NCBI RefSeq assembly: GCF_030944405.1
Contig: NZ_CP132339.1
Coordinates: forward strand, 3,658,001-3,722,000
Length of the DNA: 64,000 nt
Source of the DNA: Janthinobacterium sp. J1-1
GTDB taxonomy: Bacteria; Pseudomonadota; Gammaproteobacteria; Burkholderiales; Burkholderiaceae_D
Direction: 5' to 3'
In this document: piece by piece, positions 26,726-35,962 of the stretch
Layout of the letters: each line of letters begins with the position of its first letter
How positions within the stretch are numbered: the stretch's first letter is position 1
Notes under the pieces: generated by a model
What the model was told of the DNA's origin: nothing
The model's input: only the letters and a program-made list of their open reading frames with translations
The model's database searches: none
Made by a program: the position numbers and the translations under genes

Positions 26726-27679
26726 TCAGGCGATCCGGTCGTGACTGTGGTCTTGCTGGTGCAGGCCCGCCATGCCGGCGGTTTCCGCCTGCAAGGTGAT
26801 ATGGTCGATGCCATGCTGGCTCAGCAGCATGGCCTTGATGGCGCGCAGCACCTGCGGCCAGTCTTGCAGTTCATTGATCTGCACGTGGCCGATCAGCGCC
26901 GGCTGGCCCGGCGACATGTCCCACACGTGCAGGTCGTGGACCGACAGCACGCCGGGAATCTGCTCGACGTCGGCGCCCACCCGCAGGTAGTCGATCTGGT
27001 GCGGCACGCCTTCCATCAGGAAGTGGTACGAGTCCTTCAACACCCCAAACGTCGATTTCAAAATCAGCAAGGAGACCAGCACCGACAGCAGCGGGTCGAT
27101 CCGCATCCAGCCAGTGAAGTAGATCACGGCGCCGGCGACGATGGCGGCCACCGAACCCAGCAAGTCGCCCATCACGTGGACCAGTGCGGCGCGCGTGTTG
27201 ACGCTGTCCTTGTCTTTCGACAGCACCCACGCCACCACCACATTGATCGCCAGGCCGATGACGGCCACTACCACCACCGTGTCGCCATGCACGGCTTCGG
27301 GGGTGGAAAAGCGCAGCACGGCTTCGTAGCAGATCCAGCCCACCACGCACAGCATGGCCAGGCCGTTGACAAAGGCGGCCAGCGCTTCGGCGCGGCCAAA
27401 GCCGAACGAGTGGCGCGGCGAAGGCGGGCGGCGGGCGATCACCTGCGCCAGCAGCGCCAGGCCCAGCGCAGCCGCATCGGTGACCATATGGCCGGCGTCG
27501 GAAATCAGGGCCAGCGAGTTGGACAGGAAACCGAACGCCACTTCGACGCCGGCAAACGATAATGTCAGGCCCAGCGCCCACGCCAGCACGCTTTGCTTGC
27601 GCCCCGTGAACGAGTGAGTGTGCTTGGCGTCGCCTTTCAGGTGGGCGTGCAGATGGGTGTGGTCGGTGGTGTCATGCAT
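26726..27679 (-). CDS. Cation diffusion facilitator (zinc/cobalt/cadmium exporter)
   Basis: This protein of about 317 residues is a CDF-family metal/proton antiporter of the inner membrane. It has a His-rich cytoplasmic N-terminus (MHDTTDHTHLHAHLKGDAKH), six predicted membrane segments and the two HxxxD metal-binding motifs (SDAGHMVTDAAAL in TM2 and HVMGDLLGS in TM5). The C-terminal cytoplasmic domain contains VHDLHVWDMSPGQPALIGHV. The likely substrate is Zn(II), with Co(II) or Cd(II) possible; ZitB/CzcD are the closest named types. The ATG at 27679 is chosen because the frame upstream runs into the terminator region and has no family sequence. Confidence 0.9.
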   Translation of the reverse strand: MHDTTDHTHLHAHLKGDAKHTHSFTGRKQSVLAWALGLTLSFAGVEVAFGFLSNSLALISDAGHMVTDAAALGLALLAQVIARRPPSPRHSFGFGRAEALAAFVNGLAMLCVVGWICYEAVLRFSTPEAVHGDTVVVVAVIGLAINVVVAWVLSKDKDSVNTRAALVHVMGDLLGSVAAIVAGAVIYFTGWMRIDPLLSVLVSLLILKSTFGVLKDSYHFLMEGVPHQIDYLRVGADVEQIPGVLSVHDLHVWDMSPGQPALIGHVQINELQDWPQVLRAIKAMLLSQHGIDHITLQAETAGMAGLHQQDHSHDRIA

Positions 27680-27751
27680 GGCGTGCTTTGTGGAATGATC
27701 TTGCTGCCAGTGTAAAGTAAAGGCCGGCGTGCCGTGGGAACGGCTGGCGTA

Positions 27752-27787
27752 AAAAAACCTGCATGGCGTGAGCAATGCAGGTTTTTT
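27752..27787. terminator. Bidirectional terminator after the azoR-pirin operon
   Basis: AAAAAACCTGCAT and ATGCAGGTTTTTT are perfect 13-base arms around a 10-base loop. It begins 15 bases past the pirin stop on the minus strand. Confidence 0.88.
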
Positions 27788-27801
27788 CAGGCAGGCGGCA
27801 A

Positions 27802-28689
27802 TTACGCAGTGGCAGCCGTCTCGCCAAACTTCCCTTCACGGAAGTCCTGTACCGCCTGGAATACCTCGGCCTGGGTATTCATCACGAAGGGACCGTACTG
27901 CGCGATCGGTTCGTTCAGCGGCTGGCCGGCGACCAGGATCACGCGGCCGCCTTCCGGCGCGGTGATGCGCACGCCGTCGCTGCCTTGTGTATTGGCGAAA
28001 ATCGCCATGCGCAGGGCCGGCACCGCCTTGCCGTCGACTTCGACCGCGCCCCTGAACGTGTACAAAAAGGCGTTATGGCCGGGCGGCAAGGGCTGCTCGA
28101 AGGTGCTGCCGGCCGGCAGGTCGATATCGAGGTACAGCGGTTCGGTGCGATCGCGCTGCACCGCGCCCGCCACGCCATGGCTGCTGCCGGCGATCACTTG
28201 CACCGCCACGCCTGCATCGGTGGTGTAGCGCGGAATCTCGCTGCTGTCAAAATCGCGGTACCAGGGCGTGCGCATCTTGTCGCTGGCGGGCAGGTTCAGC
28301 CACAACTGAAAACCTTCCATCACGCCTTCTTCCTGTTCGGGCATTTCCGAATGGATCACGCCGCTGCCGGCCGTCATCCATTGCACGCCACCCGAGCTCA
28401 GCAGGCCTTCGTGGCCGGCGCTGTCGCGATGGCGCATGCGGCCCGTGATCATGTAGGACACGGTTTCAAAGCCGCGGTGCGGGTGCTCGGGGAAGCCGGC
28501 GATATAGTCGTTCGGCTGGTCGCTGGCAAAATTGTCGAGCATCAGGAACGGATCGAGGCGGCGCTGCAATTGCTGCGTCAGCACGCGGTTGATCTTCACG
28601 CCGGCGCCATCCATGACGGCCTGGCCGGCAATGACGCGCTCGACGGTGCGTGCGGTGGTGACTGTGGTGGCGGTATTGATATCGTTCAT
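27802..28689 (-). CDS. Pirin-family protein
   Basis: This 295-residue bicupin protein has the pirin metal site: His69 and His71 in EHPHRGFETVSY, and His113 and Glu115 in GVIHSEMPEQEEG, with the same spacing as in characterised pirins. Bacterial pirins are cytoplasmic and several act as quercetin dioxygenases or regulators; the role here is not known. The ATG follows GGAGAGCATC. It lies 29 bases downstream of azoR on the same strand and is followed by a terminator, so it forms an operon with azoR. Both are probably controlled by the divergent LysR regulator. Confidence 0.92.
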   Translation of the reverse strand: MNDINTATTVTTARTVERVIAGQAVMDGAGVKINRVLTQQLQRRLDPFLMLDNFASDQPNDYIAGFPEHPHRGFETVSYMITGRMRHRDSAGHEGLLSSGGVQWMTAGSGVIHSEMPEQEEGVMEGFQLWLNLPASDKMRTPWYRDFDSSEIPRYTTDAGVAVQVIAGSSHGVAGAVQRDRTEPLYLDIDLPAGSTFEQPLPPGHNAFLYTFRGAVEVDGKAVPALRMAIFANTQGSDGVRITAPEGGRVILVAGQPLNEPIAQYGPFVMNTQAEVFQAVQDFREGKFGETAATA

Positions 28690-28718
28690 GATGCTCTCCA
28701 GTTTTCAGTATGAAACGC

Positions 28719-29318
28719 TTACACGAGGATGGCGTTGATCTCGGCGTCCGCCTGGGCTTGCGCCTTGGCCACGGCTTCCGGACCCATGCCCATGCCTTCC
28801 GAATACACGTACTGCACATCGGTCAGGCCGAGGAAACCGAACATGGTGTTCAGGTAAGGCACCTGGCTGTCGCTCGCGCCGCCACGGTGCAGGCCGCCAC
28901 GCGACAGGCCGACCAGGACTTTCTTGCCTGTCAGCAGGCCGACCGGGCCTTTTTCCGTGTATTTGAAGGTGACGTTGGCGCGGGCAATCGCGTCGAACCA
29001 GCTTTTCAGTTGCACGGTGATGCCGAAGTTGTACATCGGCGCGCCGACCACGATCACGTCGGCCGCCTGCACCTGGGCGATCAGGGCGTCGTCGAGGGCG
29101 ATGCGGGCCGCTTGTTCGGCAGTGCGCTGCTCGGCTGGCGTGAACAGTGCCTGCAGGGTCGGCTCATCCAGCACCGGATGCGGCTGGGCCGCCAGGTCGC
29201 GGCGCACCACGGCAGCTTCCGGGTTGGCGGCGACAACCTTGGCGACCAGGGCGTCGGCCAGGCGGGTGGATGCGGAACCGGTGCTGCGGGCGCTGGAATT
29301 GATTTGCAGGATGTTCAT
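28719..29318 (-). CDS. azoR: FMN-dependent NADH-azoreductase
   Basis: The 199-residue flavodoxin-fold protein matches AzoR/AcpD. It has an N-terminal phosphate-binding loop ([18 protein letters not shown]), [20 protein letters not shown] and [12 protein letters not shown]. AzoR reduces quinones and azo or nitro compounds with NADH and protects against thiol-specific stress. GGAGAAAAACAG precedes the ATG. It is the first gene of an azoR-pirin operon and is divergent from a LysR-type regulator, a common arrangement for electrophile-responsive reductases. Confidence 0.94.
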   Translation of the reverse strand: MNILQINSSARSTGSASTRLADALVAKVVAANPEAAVVRRDLAAQPHPVLDEPTLQALFTPAEQRTAEQAARIALDDALIAQVQAADVIVVGAPMYNFGITVQLKSWFDAIARANVTFKYTEKGPVGLLTGKKVLVGLSRGGLHRGGASDSQVPYLNTMFGFLGLTDVQYVYSEGMGMGPEAVAKAQAQADAEINAILV

Positions 29319-29398
29319 CTGTTTTTCTCCGTGTGAGTGAGGTGTCTTGCGATGAATGAACTATAGCAATTCCAAAATTGATGCGGAAGCCGTTAAAA

Positions 29399-29415
29399 TG
29401 GATAACATTTATCCA
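29399..29415. promoter_or_regulatory. Palindrome in the azoR-lysR divergent promoter
   Basis: TGGATAACATTTATCCA has perfect 7-base arms around CAT and lies 28 bases before the LysR start. A second short inverted repeat, CAATT-CCAA-AATTG, is at 29367-29380. Both fit the size of LysR-type binding sites, so autoregulation and azoR control are plausible. Confidence 0.55.
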
Positions 29416-29443
29416 CTGATGGAACAATCAAACAAGGAACAAG

Positions 29444-30349
29444 ATGGACATCGATCCCGGCGATCTGCTGCTGTTTGCCCGTGTGGTGGAATGCGGCAGT
29501 TTTTCGCGTGCCGCCGAGCGCGTCGACTTGCCCAAGTCGACCCTGTCGCGCCGTATTTCGCTATTGGAAGGCAAGCTGGGCGAACGCCTGCTGCAGCGGA
29601 CGACGCGCAAGCTGGTGCTGACCGAGTTTGGCGCCAGCCTGCTGGAACACGCGCGCAAGGTGGTGGAGGAAACCGAGGCGGCCGGCGCGCTGGCCCAGCA
29701 CCGCCAGGCCGGCCCCAGCGGCTTGCTGCGCATTTCGATGCCGGCCGATTTTGCCGATACCCTGATGCGGCAAGTCCTGGCCGAGTTCGTGCGCCGCTAT
29801 CCGGCGATTTCGCTGGAACTGGATCTGTCGGCGCGGCGCGTGGATTTGCTGGAGGAAAATTTTGATTTGGCGATACGCATGGGTAACCTGCCCGACGACG
29901 CCAGCCTGGCGGCGCGCCGCGTGGCCTTCAGCACCCTGGCGCTCTATGCGTCGCCGCAGTACACCAGCGTGCATGGCTTGCCCGAGCATCCCGACGATTT
30001 GTTCCGGCACGACCTACTCAGCTTGCCGCGTGCCCAGCATGGCCTGGTGCGCTGGACCCTGATACGCGGCAAGACCACCTGGGAGCGCGACTTGCCGGTG
30101 CGCCTGCTGGCCAATTCGCCGGAATTGCTGGTACGCATGGCCTGCACCGGGGTGGGCATCGCGGCCAGCACCGACCGCTTCGCCAAGGCTTATCTGCAAA
30201 CGGGGGAACTGGTGCGCGTGCTGCCGGAGTGGAGTTTTCCGCTGGTCACGGGCTGGGCCGTGTTTCCCGGCCGGCGGCTGATGCCGGCCAAGACGCGCGC
30301 GTTTCTCAACCTGATGGAGGAGATGTACCAGATGGATATGCCAGTCTAA
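29444..30349 (+). CDS. LysR-family transcriptional regulator
   Basis: This 301-residue regulator has an N-terminal winged helix-turn-helix (LLLFARVVECGSFSRAAERV, then LPKSTLSRRISLLEGKLGER and RTTRKLVLTEFG) and a periplasmic-binding-protein-like effector domain (LLRISMPADFADTLMRQVLA, DLAIRMGNLPDDASLAARRV). The CrgA/AaeR-like subgroup it resembles often controls divergent oxidoreductase genes. AAGGAAC precedes the ATG. It is divergent from azoR-pirin across 125 bases that contain two palindromes. The effector could be a quinone or other electrophile, which is inferred only from the neighbours. Confidence 0.92.
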   Translation: MDIDPGDLLLFARVVECGSFSRAAERVDLPKSTLSRRISLLEGKLGERLLQRTTRKLVLTEFGASLLEHARKVVEETEAAGALAQHRQAGPSGLLRISMPADFADTLMRQVLAEFVRRYPAISLELDLSARRVDLLEENFDLAIRMGNLPDDASLAARRVAFSTLALYASPQYTSVHGLPEHPDDLFRHDLLSLPRAQHGLVRWTLIRGKTTWERDLPVRLLANSPELLVRMACTGVGIAASTDRFAKAYLQTGELVRVLPEWSFPLVTGWAVFPGRRLMPAKTRAFLNLMEEMYQMDMPV

Positions 30350-30353
30350 AACG

Positions 30354-31202
30354 TTACTTGGGCAAATTACCCATCACTTCACCAAGCTGCACCGGTCCGG
30401 CCGGCTGCCACGCCGGGTTGAACTGCAGCGTGTCTTTCGGGAACAGCATGACGACGGTCGAGCCCAGCAGGAAGCGGCCCAGTTCCTCGCCTTTTTTCAG
30501 CACGATATTGTCGTTGGCATAGCTCCAGTCGCGCACTTGCCCCGAGCGGGGCGGGTTGACCACGCCGTGCCAAACGGTGGCCATGCTGCCGACGATGGTG
30601 GCGCCCACCAGGGTCATCACGAAGGGGCCATTGGCGGTGTCGAACACGCACACCACGCGCTCGTTGCGGGCGAACAGGCCGGGGATGCCGCGCGCGGTGG
30701 TCGGGTTCACGGAAAACAATTCGCCCGGCACATAGATCATGCGCGTCAGGCGGCCGTCGCACGGCATGTGGATGCGGTGGTAGTCGCGCGGGCTCAGGTA
30801 CAGGTTGGCGAAGCTGCCGTGCTCGAATTGCGCGGCCAGCGCGGCATCGCCACCGACCAGCGCGGTGGTGCTGAAATGATGGCCCTTGGCCTGGAAGATC
30901 TGGTCCTTGTCGATCGCGCCGAACTGGCTGATGCGGCCATCGACGGGGCAGACATAATCGGCTTGCGCGATCGGGCGCACGCCGGGGCGCAGCGCGCGGG
31001 TAAAAAAATCGTTGAAGCTGGTGTAGTGCGTGATGTCCGAGTCGAGCGCCTCATCCATGTTGACGTTGTAGCGGCCGACGAACCAGCGGATCAGCCGGGT
31101 GGTCATCGAACCGCCTTTGGCACCGGCGACCCGGCCGGCGAAATTGGTCAATGCTCCCTTGGGCAGCAGATATTGGGGCAGGACGGCGAGACGGTCGGAC
31201 AC
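30354..31202 (-). CDS. psd: Phosphatidylserine decarboxylase proenzyme
   Basis: The 282-residue protein has the conserved Psd-I features: a helical N-terminus (QYLLPKGALTNFAGRVAGAK), VCPVDGRISQFGAI, FANLYLSPRDYHRIHMPCDG, and the C-terminal LGST cleavage motif (RFLLGSTVVMLF), where self-cleavage makes the pyruvoyl cofactor. It converts phosphatidylserine to phosphatidylethanolamine at the inner membrane. A GTG at 31200-31202 with AAAGG 9 bases upstream is preferred; a TTG 30 bases upstream would add residues not usual in the family. A TATAAT on the minus strand at 31245-31250 may belong to its promoter. It is convergent with the LysR gene, with 4 bases between stops. Confidence 0.94.
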   Translation of the reverse strand: MSDRLAVLPQYLLPKGALTNFAGRVAGAKGGSMTTRLIRWFVGRYNVNMDEALDSDITHYTSFNDFFTRALRPGVRPIAQADYVCPVDGRISQFGAIDKDQIFQAKGHHFSTTALVGGDAALAAQFEHGSFANLYLSPRDYHRIHMPCDGRLTRMIYVPGELFSVNPTTARGIPGLFARNERVVCVFDTANGPFVMTLVGATIVGSMATVWHGVVNPPRSGQVRDWSYANDNIVLKKGEELGRFLLGSTVVMLFPKDTLQFNPAWQPAGPVQLGEVMGNLPK

Positions 31203-31444
31203 GATAGGAAGCCTTTGAGGGGATGGAAACAATGATGTAAACGCATTATAGCGGGGTCGCGAAGGCGGCGGCCACGTAATGCGTGCCAGTCAGCAGTTTG
31301 ACGGCGCGCGGCAGGCCCGGCCAAATTTTATTTGTTATAAACTTTATTTTCTGGAAACTGTGCCGTAGGGCAAAATTTTGTTGCAAAATGCCGCTGCCGT
31401 TTTTAGCACCCAGCCACTTCATTCAGCCACGCAGCTCATTCATC

Positions 31445-33658
31445 ATGCCATCGTCCTTGCCTCTGTTTCGCCTCACCCTGTGTACCGCCGCCGTCCTGTT
31501 TGCCTGGCATGCCCACGCCCAGCAAGCCACGCCTGACGCCAATCCCGCCGCGCCAGCCGCGCCTGCTGATTCCGCGCCTGCCGTGCAGAAGGTGGAAGTG
31601 AAGGGCAGCGGCTACGATCCGCGCCGTGACGACACGGCCAGCAAGATGGTGGTGAATAGCGAAGAAATCCTCAAATATGGCGATACCAATGTCACGGACG
31701 TGCTCAAGCGCCTGCCCGGCATTACCGTGACGGGCGCGGCCGGCCGTACCGGCGGCGAGATCCGCATGCGCGGGCTGGGCAGCGGCTATACGCAGATCCT
31801 GCTCAACGGCGAGCGCGCGCCGGCCGGTTTTTCGCTCGACACCCTGTCGCCCGACGTGATCGAACGCATCGAGATCCTGCATGCGGCCAGCGCCGAGTAC
31901 AGCACCCAGTCGATCGCCGGCACCATCAATGTGGTGCTGAAAAAGGCCGTCAAGACGGCGCAGCGCGAACTCAAGCTGGGCCTGGCGGGCAGCCGCGACA
32001 GTTTTTCGCCGACGGTCAACCTGCAATTGTCTGACCGCGACGGCAATTTTTCCTACTCGATGGCCGGCTCGCTGTTCCGCTACGACTATCACTACGACAA
32101 TCCCGCGCTGGAACTGGGCTACCTGCCCGACGGCCGGCAAAACCTGCGGCGCCGCACCACCGGCAGCGGCGACGGCCGTCCCGAAGGCATCAATCTGTCG
32201 CCGCGCCTGAACTGGACGCTGAAAAGCGGCGACACGGTCACGGCCCAATTCTTCGTCAACGCCGGCCGTGGCGAGCACCGCAATATCAGCCGCGCCGAGA
32301 CCGAACTGGGCGCGCGTCCCGATTACGATACCAATACCGGCAGCTCCAGCAATCACAACGCCATGGGCCGCGCCGACCTGACCTGGATGCACAAGCTCGA
32401 TGGCGGCGCCAGGCTGGAACTGAAACTGGGCGCGACCGGCGCGCGCAATACTTCCGACAGCCTGCAGCGCGGCTATATCGATGGCGCCGGCCTGGCGCTC
32501 GAACGCGCGGTGGGCGTCAAGGCGACCGAGAACGGGGTCAGTTCGACCGGCAAATACTCGACTCCGCTGGTGCCGGGCCACGCCCTGTCGATGGGCTGGG
32601 ACGGCGCCTATACCGAGCGCGAGGAAGAGCGCCGCCAGCGCGAGGCGCAGCTATCCGCTGGCCGGCCGCCGTTCAACAGCGACGAGGATTTCGATGCGCT
32701 GGTACGGCGGCTGGCGCTGTTTGCCCAGGATGACTGGGAGATCACGCCGCGCTGGTCGATGTATGCGGGCGTGCGCTGGGAAGGCATCGATACGCGCAGC
32801 ACGGGCGACAGTTTTGACGCCGTGCGCCAGCGCACCAGCGTCTGGAGTCCGCTGCTGCAAACGCTGTGGAAGCTGCCCGATACCAAAGGCGACCAGATCC
32901 GCCTGGCGTTGACGCGCACCTACAAGGCGCAGCCGGCGTCGAGCCTGATACCGCGCCGCAATACCTCGACCAACAACAGCCAGACCGATCCGGACCGCGA
33001 AGGCAATCCGAACCTGAAACCGGAGCTGGCGCTGGGCATCGACGCGTCCTATGAGCATTACTGGGCGCAGGGCGCGCTGCTGAGCGCCCGCGCGTCGGCG
33101 CGCCGCATCGACGGCTACACGCGCCAGGGCTTGCTGCTGATCGACGAGCGCTGGGTCTCGACGCCCGTCAACGATGGCCGCGCCAATACGCAAACGGTGG
33201 AACTGGAAGCGAAGTTTCCGCTGCGCGCCGTGCTGGCGGCCACCGTGCCGGCCATCGATGTGCGCGCCAGCATCAGCCGCAACTGGTCGCAGGTGGAGCA
33301 GGTGCCGGGGCCGGACAACCGGCTCGACCAGCAAACCCCCGTCAGCGGCAATTTCGGCCTCGACTACAAGACGGCCGACGGCATGTTGACGGCCGGTGGC
33401 AGCTTCAATTTCCGCAACGGCGGCCCGGTGCGCATCACGCAGCAGCAGAGCGCCTACAGCACGCCGCGGCGCGACCTCGATCTGTATGCCTTGTGGAAAT
33501 TCAACCCGAAAAACCAGCTGCGCCTGGCGGTATCGAACCTGCTGGCGCAGGATTTTGAAAGCAGCACGGTCTATACCGACGCGAACGGGACGATTGCCCG
33601 CAACGCGATATCGCCCAGCTCGCCACAGGCGCGCGCGACCATGGAAATGAAGTTTTAA
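31445..33658 (+). CDS. TonB-dependent outer-membrane receptor, copy 1
   Basis: This 737-residue receptor has a signal peptide (MPSSLPLFRLTLCTAAVLFA, then WHAHAQQ) and a proline/alanine-rich linker. A TonB-box-like VQKVEVKG comes before the plug domain (VTDVLKRLPGITVTGAAGR, then IERIEILHAASAEYSTQSIA and GTINVVLKK). A barrel ending in MEMKF closes it. There is no STN signalling domain. The ligand is unknown. It lies 32 bases upstream of a close paralogue, so the pair arose by tandem duplication. The ATG at 31445 is chosen for the signal peptide; the ribosome-binding site is weak. The 242-base region before it contains no other recognisable gene or Fur box. Confidence 0.9.
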   Translation: MPSSLPLFRLTLCTAAVLFAWHAHAQQATPDANPAAPAAPADSAPAVQKVEVKGSGYDPRRDDTASKMVVNSEEILKYGDTNVTDVLKRLPGITVTGAAGRTGGEIRMRGLGSGYTQILLNGERAPAGFSLDTLSPDVIERIEILHAASAEYSTQSIAGTINVVLKKAVKTAQRELKLGLAGSRDSFSPTVNLQLSDRDGNFSYSMAGSLFRYDYHYDNPALELGYLPDGRQNLRRRTTGSGDGRPEGINLSPRLNWTLKSGDTVTAQFFVNAGRGEHRNISRAETELGARPDYDTNTGSSSNHNAMGRADLTWMHKLDGGARLELKLGATGARNTSDSLQRGYIDGAGLALERAVGVKATENGVSSTGKYSTPLVPGHALSMGWDGAYTEREEERRQREAQLSAGRPPFNSDEDFDALVRRLALFAQDDWEITPRWSMYAGVRWEGIDTRSTGDSFDAVRQRTSVWSPLLQTLWKLPDTKGDQIRLALTRTYKAQPASSLIPRRNTSTNNSQTDPDREGNPNLKPELALGIDASYEHYWAQGALLSARASARRIDGYTRQGLLLIDERWVSTPVNDGRANTQTVELEAKFPLRAVLAATVPAIDVRASISRNWSQVEQVPGPDNRLDQQTPVSGNFGLDYKTADGMLTAGGSFNFRNGGPVRITQQQSAYSTPRRDLDLYALWKFNPKNQLRLAVSNLLAQDFESSTVYTDANGTIARNAISPSSPQARATMEMKF

Positions 33659-33690
33659 ACGATGTCGCCGCGCGATGTCAAACCCTGCCC

Positions 33691-35901
33691 ATGATGCCGT
33701 GCCGCCTGCTCGCCGTTCGCCTGGCTGCCGCCGTCATGGTGTTGCTTGCCTGGCAGGCCCGGGCGCAGCAACAGCCAGCTGCGCAGGAGGCGCCGGCAAA
33801 GCCGGCTGAACCAGCCCTGCAGCAGGTCGAAGTGACGGGCAGCTACGATCCGCGCCGCGACGACACGGCCAGCAAGATGGTGGTGAACAGTGAAGACATC
33901 CTCAAGTATGGCGACACCACCGTCACCGACGTGCTCAAGCGCCTGCCCGGCATCACGGTAACGGGTGCGGCCGGGCGCCAGGGCGGCGAGATTCGCATGC
34001 GCGGGCTGGGCAGCGGCTACACGCAGATATTGCTGAACGGCGAGCGCGCGCCGGCCGGTTTTTCGCTCGATACGGTGTCGCCCGACATGATCGAGCGCAT
34101 CGAGATCCTGCACGCGGCCAGCGCCGAATTCAGCACCCAGTCGATCGCCGGCACCATCAACGTGGTGCTGAAAAAAGCCGTGAAAAAGGCGCAGCGCGAC
34201 CTCAAGCTGGGCGCCGGCGGCGGGCGCGATGCGCGCTCCGGCAATGGCAGCCTGCAGTTGTCCGACAAGGACGGCATCCTGTCGTATTCGCTGGCGGCCT
34301 CGGTCTACCGCTACGACTACGATTTTGGCGGCGCCAGGGAGAGCCCGGCGCTGGACCTGGGCTACCTGCCCGATGGCGAGCAGAACTTGCTGCGCCGTAT
34401 CAGTGGCGGCGGCAATGGCCGTTCGGAAGGTATCAACCTGGCGCCCAGGCTGAACTGGAATTTTATCGGCGGCGACAGCCTGACGCTGCAATTTTTCCTC
34501 AACGCCGGCCGCAGCGAAGGTCACAACAGCTACCACACGCAAACGCTGCTGGGCGCGCGGCCCGATTACGACAGCAACGACGGCCAGACGGCGAACCGGC
34601 AGCTGTTCGCGCGCACGGATCTCAGCTGGGTACGCAAGCTCGACGGTGGCGCCAGGCTGGAACTGGGCGTGCGCGCGATGACCAGCAACAGCTCGGCTGG
34701 CAACGACACGCTCGGCCGGATCGATGGCGCGGGTCTTGCGCTGGACCGCAGCGTGCGCGTAACGGCGTCCTACGATACCGTGTCGTCCAGCGGCAAATAT
34801 TCGGCGCCCTGGATGCCGGGCCATGCGCTGTCCATGGGCTGGGATGGCACGCTCAGCCGGCGCGAGGAAGCGCGCCGGCAGCACGAGGAGGCCTTGGCCG
34901 GCGCCAGTCCTGTGCGCGACAGCGATGAACACTACCATTCCAGCGTCGGGCTGCTGGCCCTGTACGCGCAGGATGAGTGGGACATCACGCCGCGCTGGTC
35001 GATGTATGCGGGCCTGCGCTGGGAAGGGGGCGCTACCCGCAGCGCCGGCGACAGTTTTGACGCCGTGCGCCAGCGCAACAGCGTCTGGAGCCCGTTGTTG
35101 CAGACCCTGTGGAAGCTGCCCGATACCAAGGGTGACCAGCTGCGCCTGGCCCTGACGCGCACCTACAAGTCGCCCTCGACCTCGAACCTGATACCGCGCC
35201 GCAGTATCTCGACCAACAACAGCCAGGCTGATCCTGACCGCCAGGGCAATCCCCATCTGCAACCGGAACTGGCGCTGGGCATCGACGCCTCCTATGAACA
35301 TTACTGGGCGCAAGGCGCGCTGCTGAGCGCCCGCGCGTCGGCGCGCCGCATCGACGGCTACACGCGCCAGGGGCTGCTGTTGATCGACGGGCGCTGGGTT
35401 TCCACGCCCGTCAATGACGGCCGCGCCGACACGCAGACGGTGGAGCTGGAAGTGAAGTTTCCGCTGCGCGCCGTGCTGGACGCCACCGCGCCGGCGATCG
35501 ACCTGCGCGCCAGCGTCAGCCGCAACTGGTCGCAGGTGGCGCAGGTGCCGGGGCCAGACAACCGGCTCGACCAGCAGACTCCGCTCAGCGGCAACCTCGG
35601 CATCGACTACAGGACGCCGGGCGGCCAGTTGAGCGCCGGCGGCAGCCTGGTCTTCACCGGTGGCGGCCCCGTGCGCATCACGCAGCAGCAGTATGCCTAT
35701 ACCTCGCCACGGCGCGACCTCGATGTGTATGCATTATGGAAATTCAATGCGCAGGTCCAGCTGCGCCTGGCGGTGTCGAATCTGCTGGCGCAGGAGTATG
35801 AAAGCAATGCGATCTACCGCGATGCGAGCGGCAGCACGATACGTGCCGGTATCTCGGACACCGCGCCGCAGGCGCGCGCCACCATGGAAATGAAGTTCTG
35901 A
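33691..35901 (+). CDS. TonB-dependent outer-membrane receptor, copy 2
   Basis: This 736-residue receptor has a signal peptide (MMPCRLLAVRLAAAVMVLLA, then WQARAQQ). Its sequence is very close to copy 1 through the plug (SYDPRRDDTASKMVVNSEDI, LKRLPGITVTGAAGRQGGEI) and much of the barrel, with the largest differences in the middle, where extracellular loops are expected (for example the segments near 34310-34580 and 34860-34930). This pattern fits two receptors with a shared TonB interface but different ligands. The start ATGATG follows the copy 1 stop by 32 bases, so both are probably on one transcript. Confidence 0.9.
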   Translation: MMPCRLLAVRLAAAVMVLLAWQARAQQQPAAQEAPAKPAEPALQQVEVTGSYDPRRDDTASKMVVNSEDILKYGDTTVTDVLKRLPGITVTGAAGRQGGEIRMRGLGSGYTQILLNGERAPAGFSLDTVSPDMIERIEILHAASAEFSTQSIAGTINVVLKKAVKKAQRDLKLGAGGGRDARSGNGSLQLSDKDGILSYSLAASVYRYDYDFGGARESPALDLGYLPDGEQNLLRRISGGGNGRSEGINLAPRLNWNFIGGDSLTLQFFLNAGRSEGHNSYHTQTLLGARPDYDSNDGQTANRQLFARTDLSWVRKLDGGARLELGVRAMTSNSSAGNDTLGRIDGAGLALDRSVRVTASYDTVSSSGKYSAPWMPGHALSMGWDGTLSRREEARRQHEEALAGASPVRDSDEHYHSSVGLLALYAQDEWDITPRWSMYAGLRWEGGATRSAGDSFDAVRQRNSVWSPLLQTLWKLPDTKGDQLRLALTRTYKSPSTSNLIPRRSISTNNSQADPDRQGNPHLQPELALGIDASYEHYWAQGALLSARASARRIDGYTRQGLLLIDGRWVSTPVNDGRADTQTVELEVKFPLRAVLDATAPAIDLRASVSRNWSQVAQVPGPDNRLDQQTPLSGNLGIDYRTPGGQLSAGGSLVFTGGGPVRITQQQYAYTSPRRDLDVYALWKFNAQVQLRLAVSNLLAQEYESNAIYRDASGSTIRAGISDTAPQARATMEMKF

Positions 35902-35926
35902 CCGGGGCACCCGGCTGGCCTATAAT
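35898..35926 (+). promoter_or_regulatory. Predicted sigma-70 promoter of rhlE
   Basis: CTGACC (35898-35903), a 17-base spacer and a perfect TATAAT (35921-35926) lie just upstream of the helicase. The -35 overlaps the stop codon of the preceding receptor gene. Transcription would begin near 35933, 30 bases before the ATG. Confidence 0.7.
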
Positions 35927-35962
35927 CGCGGCTTCTTATCCGCTTTGCTGCAAGGTTCCCCC

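Noticed and set aside
32651..35313. Long minus-strand frames opposite the two TonB receptors
   Set aside because: They are antisense shadows of clear receptor genes and share the same abnormal amino-acid composition.
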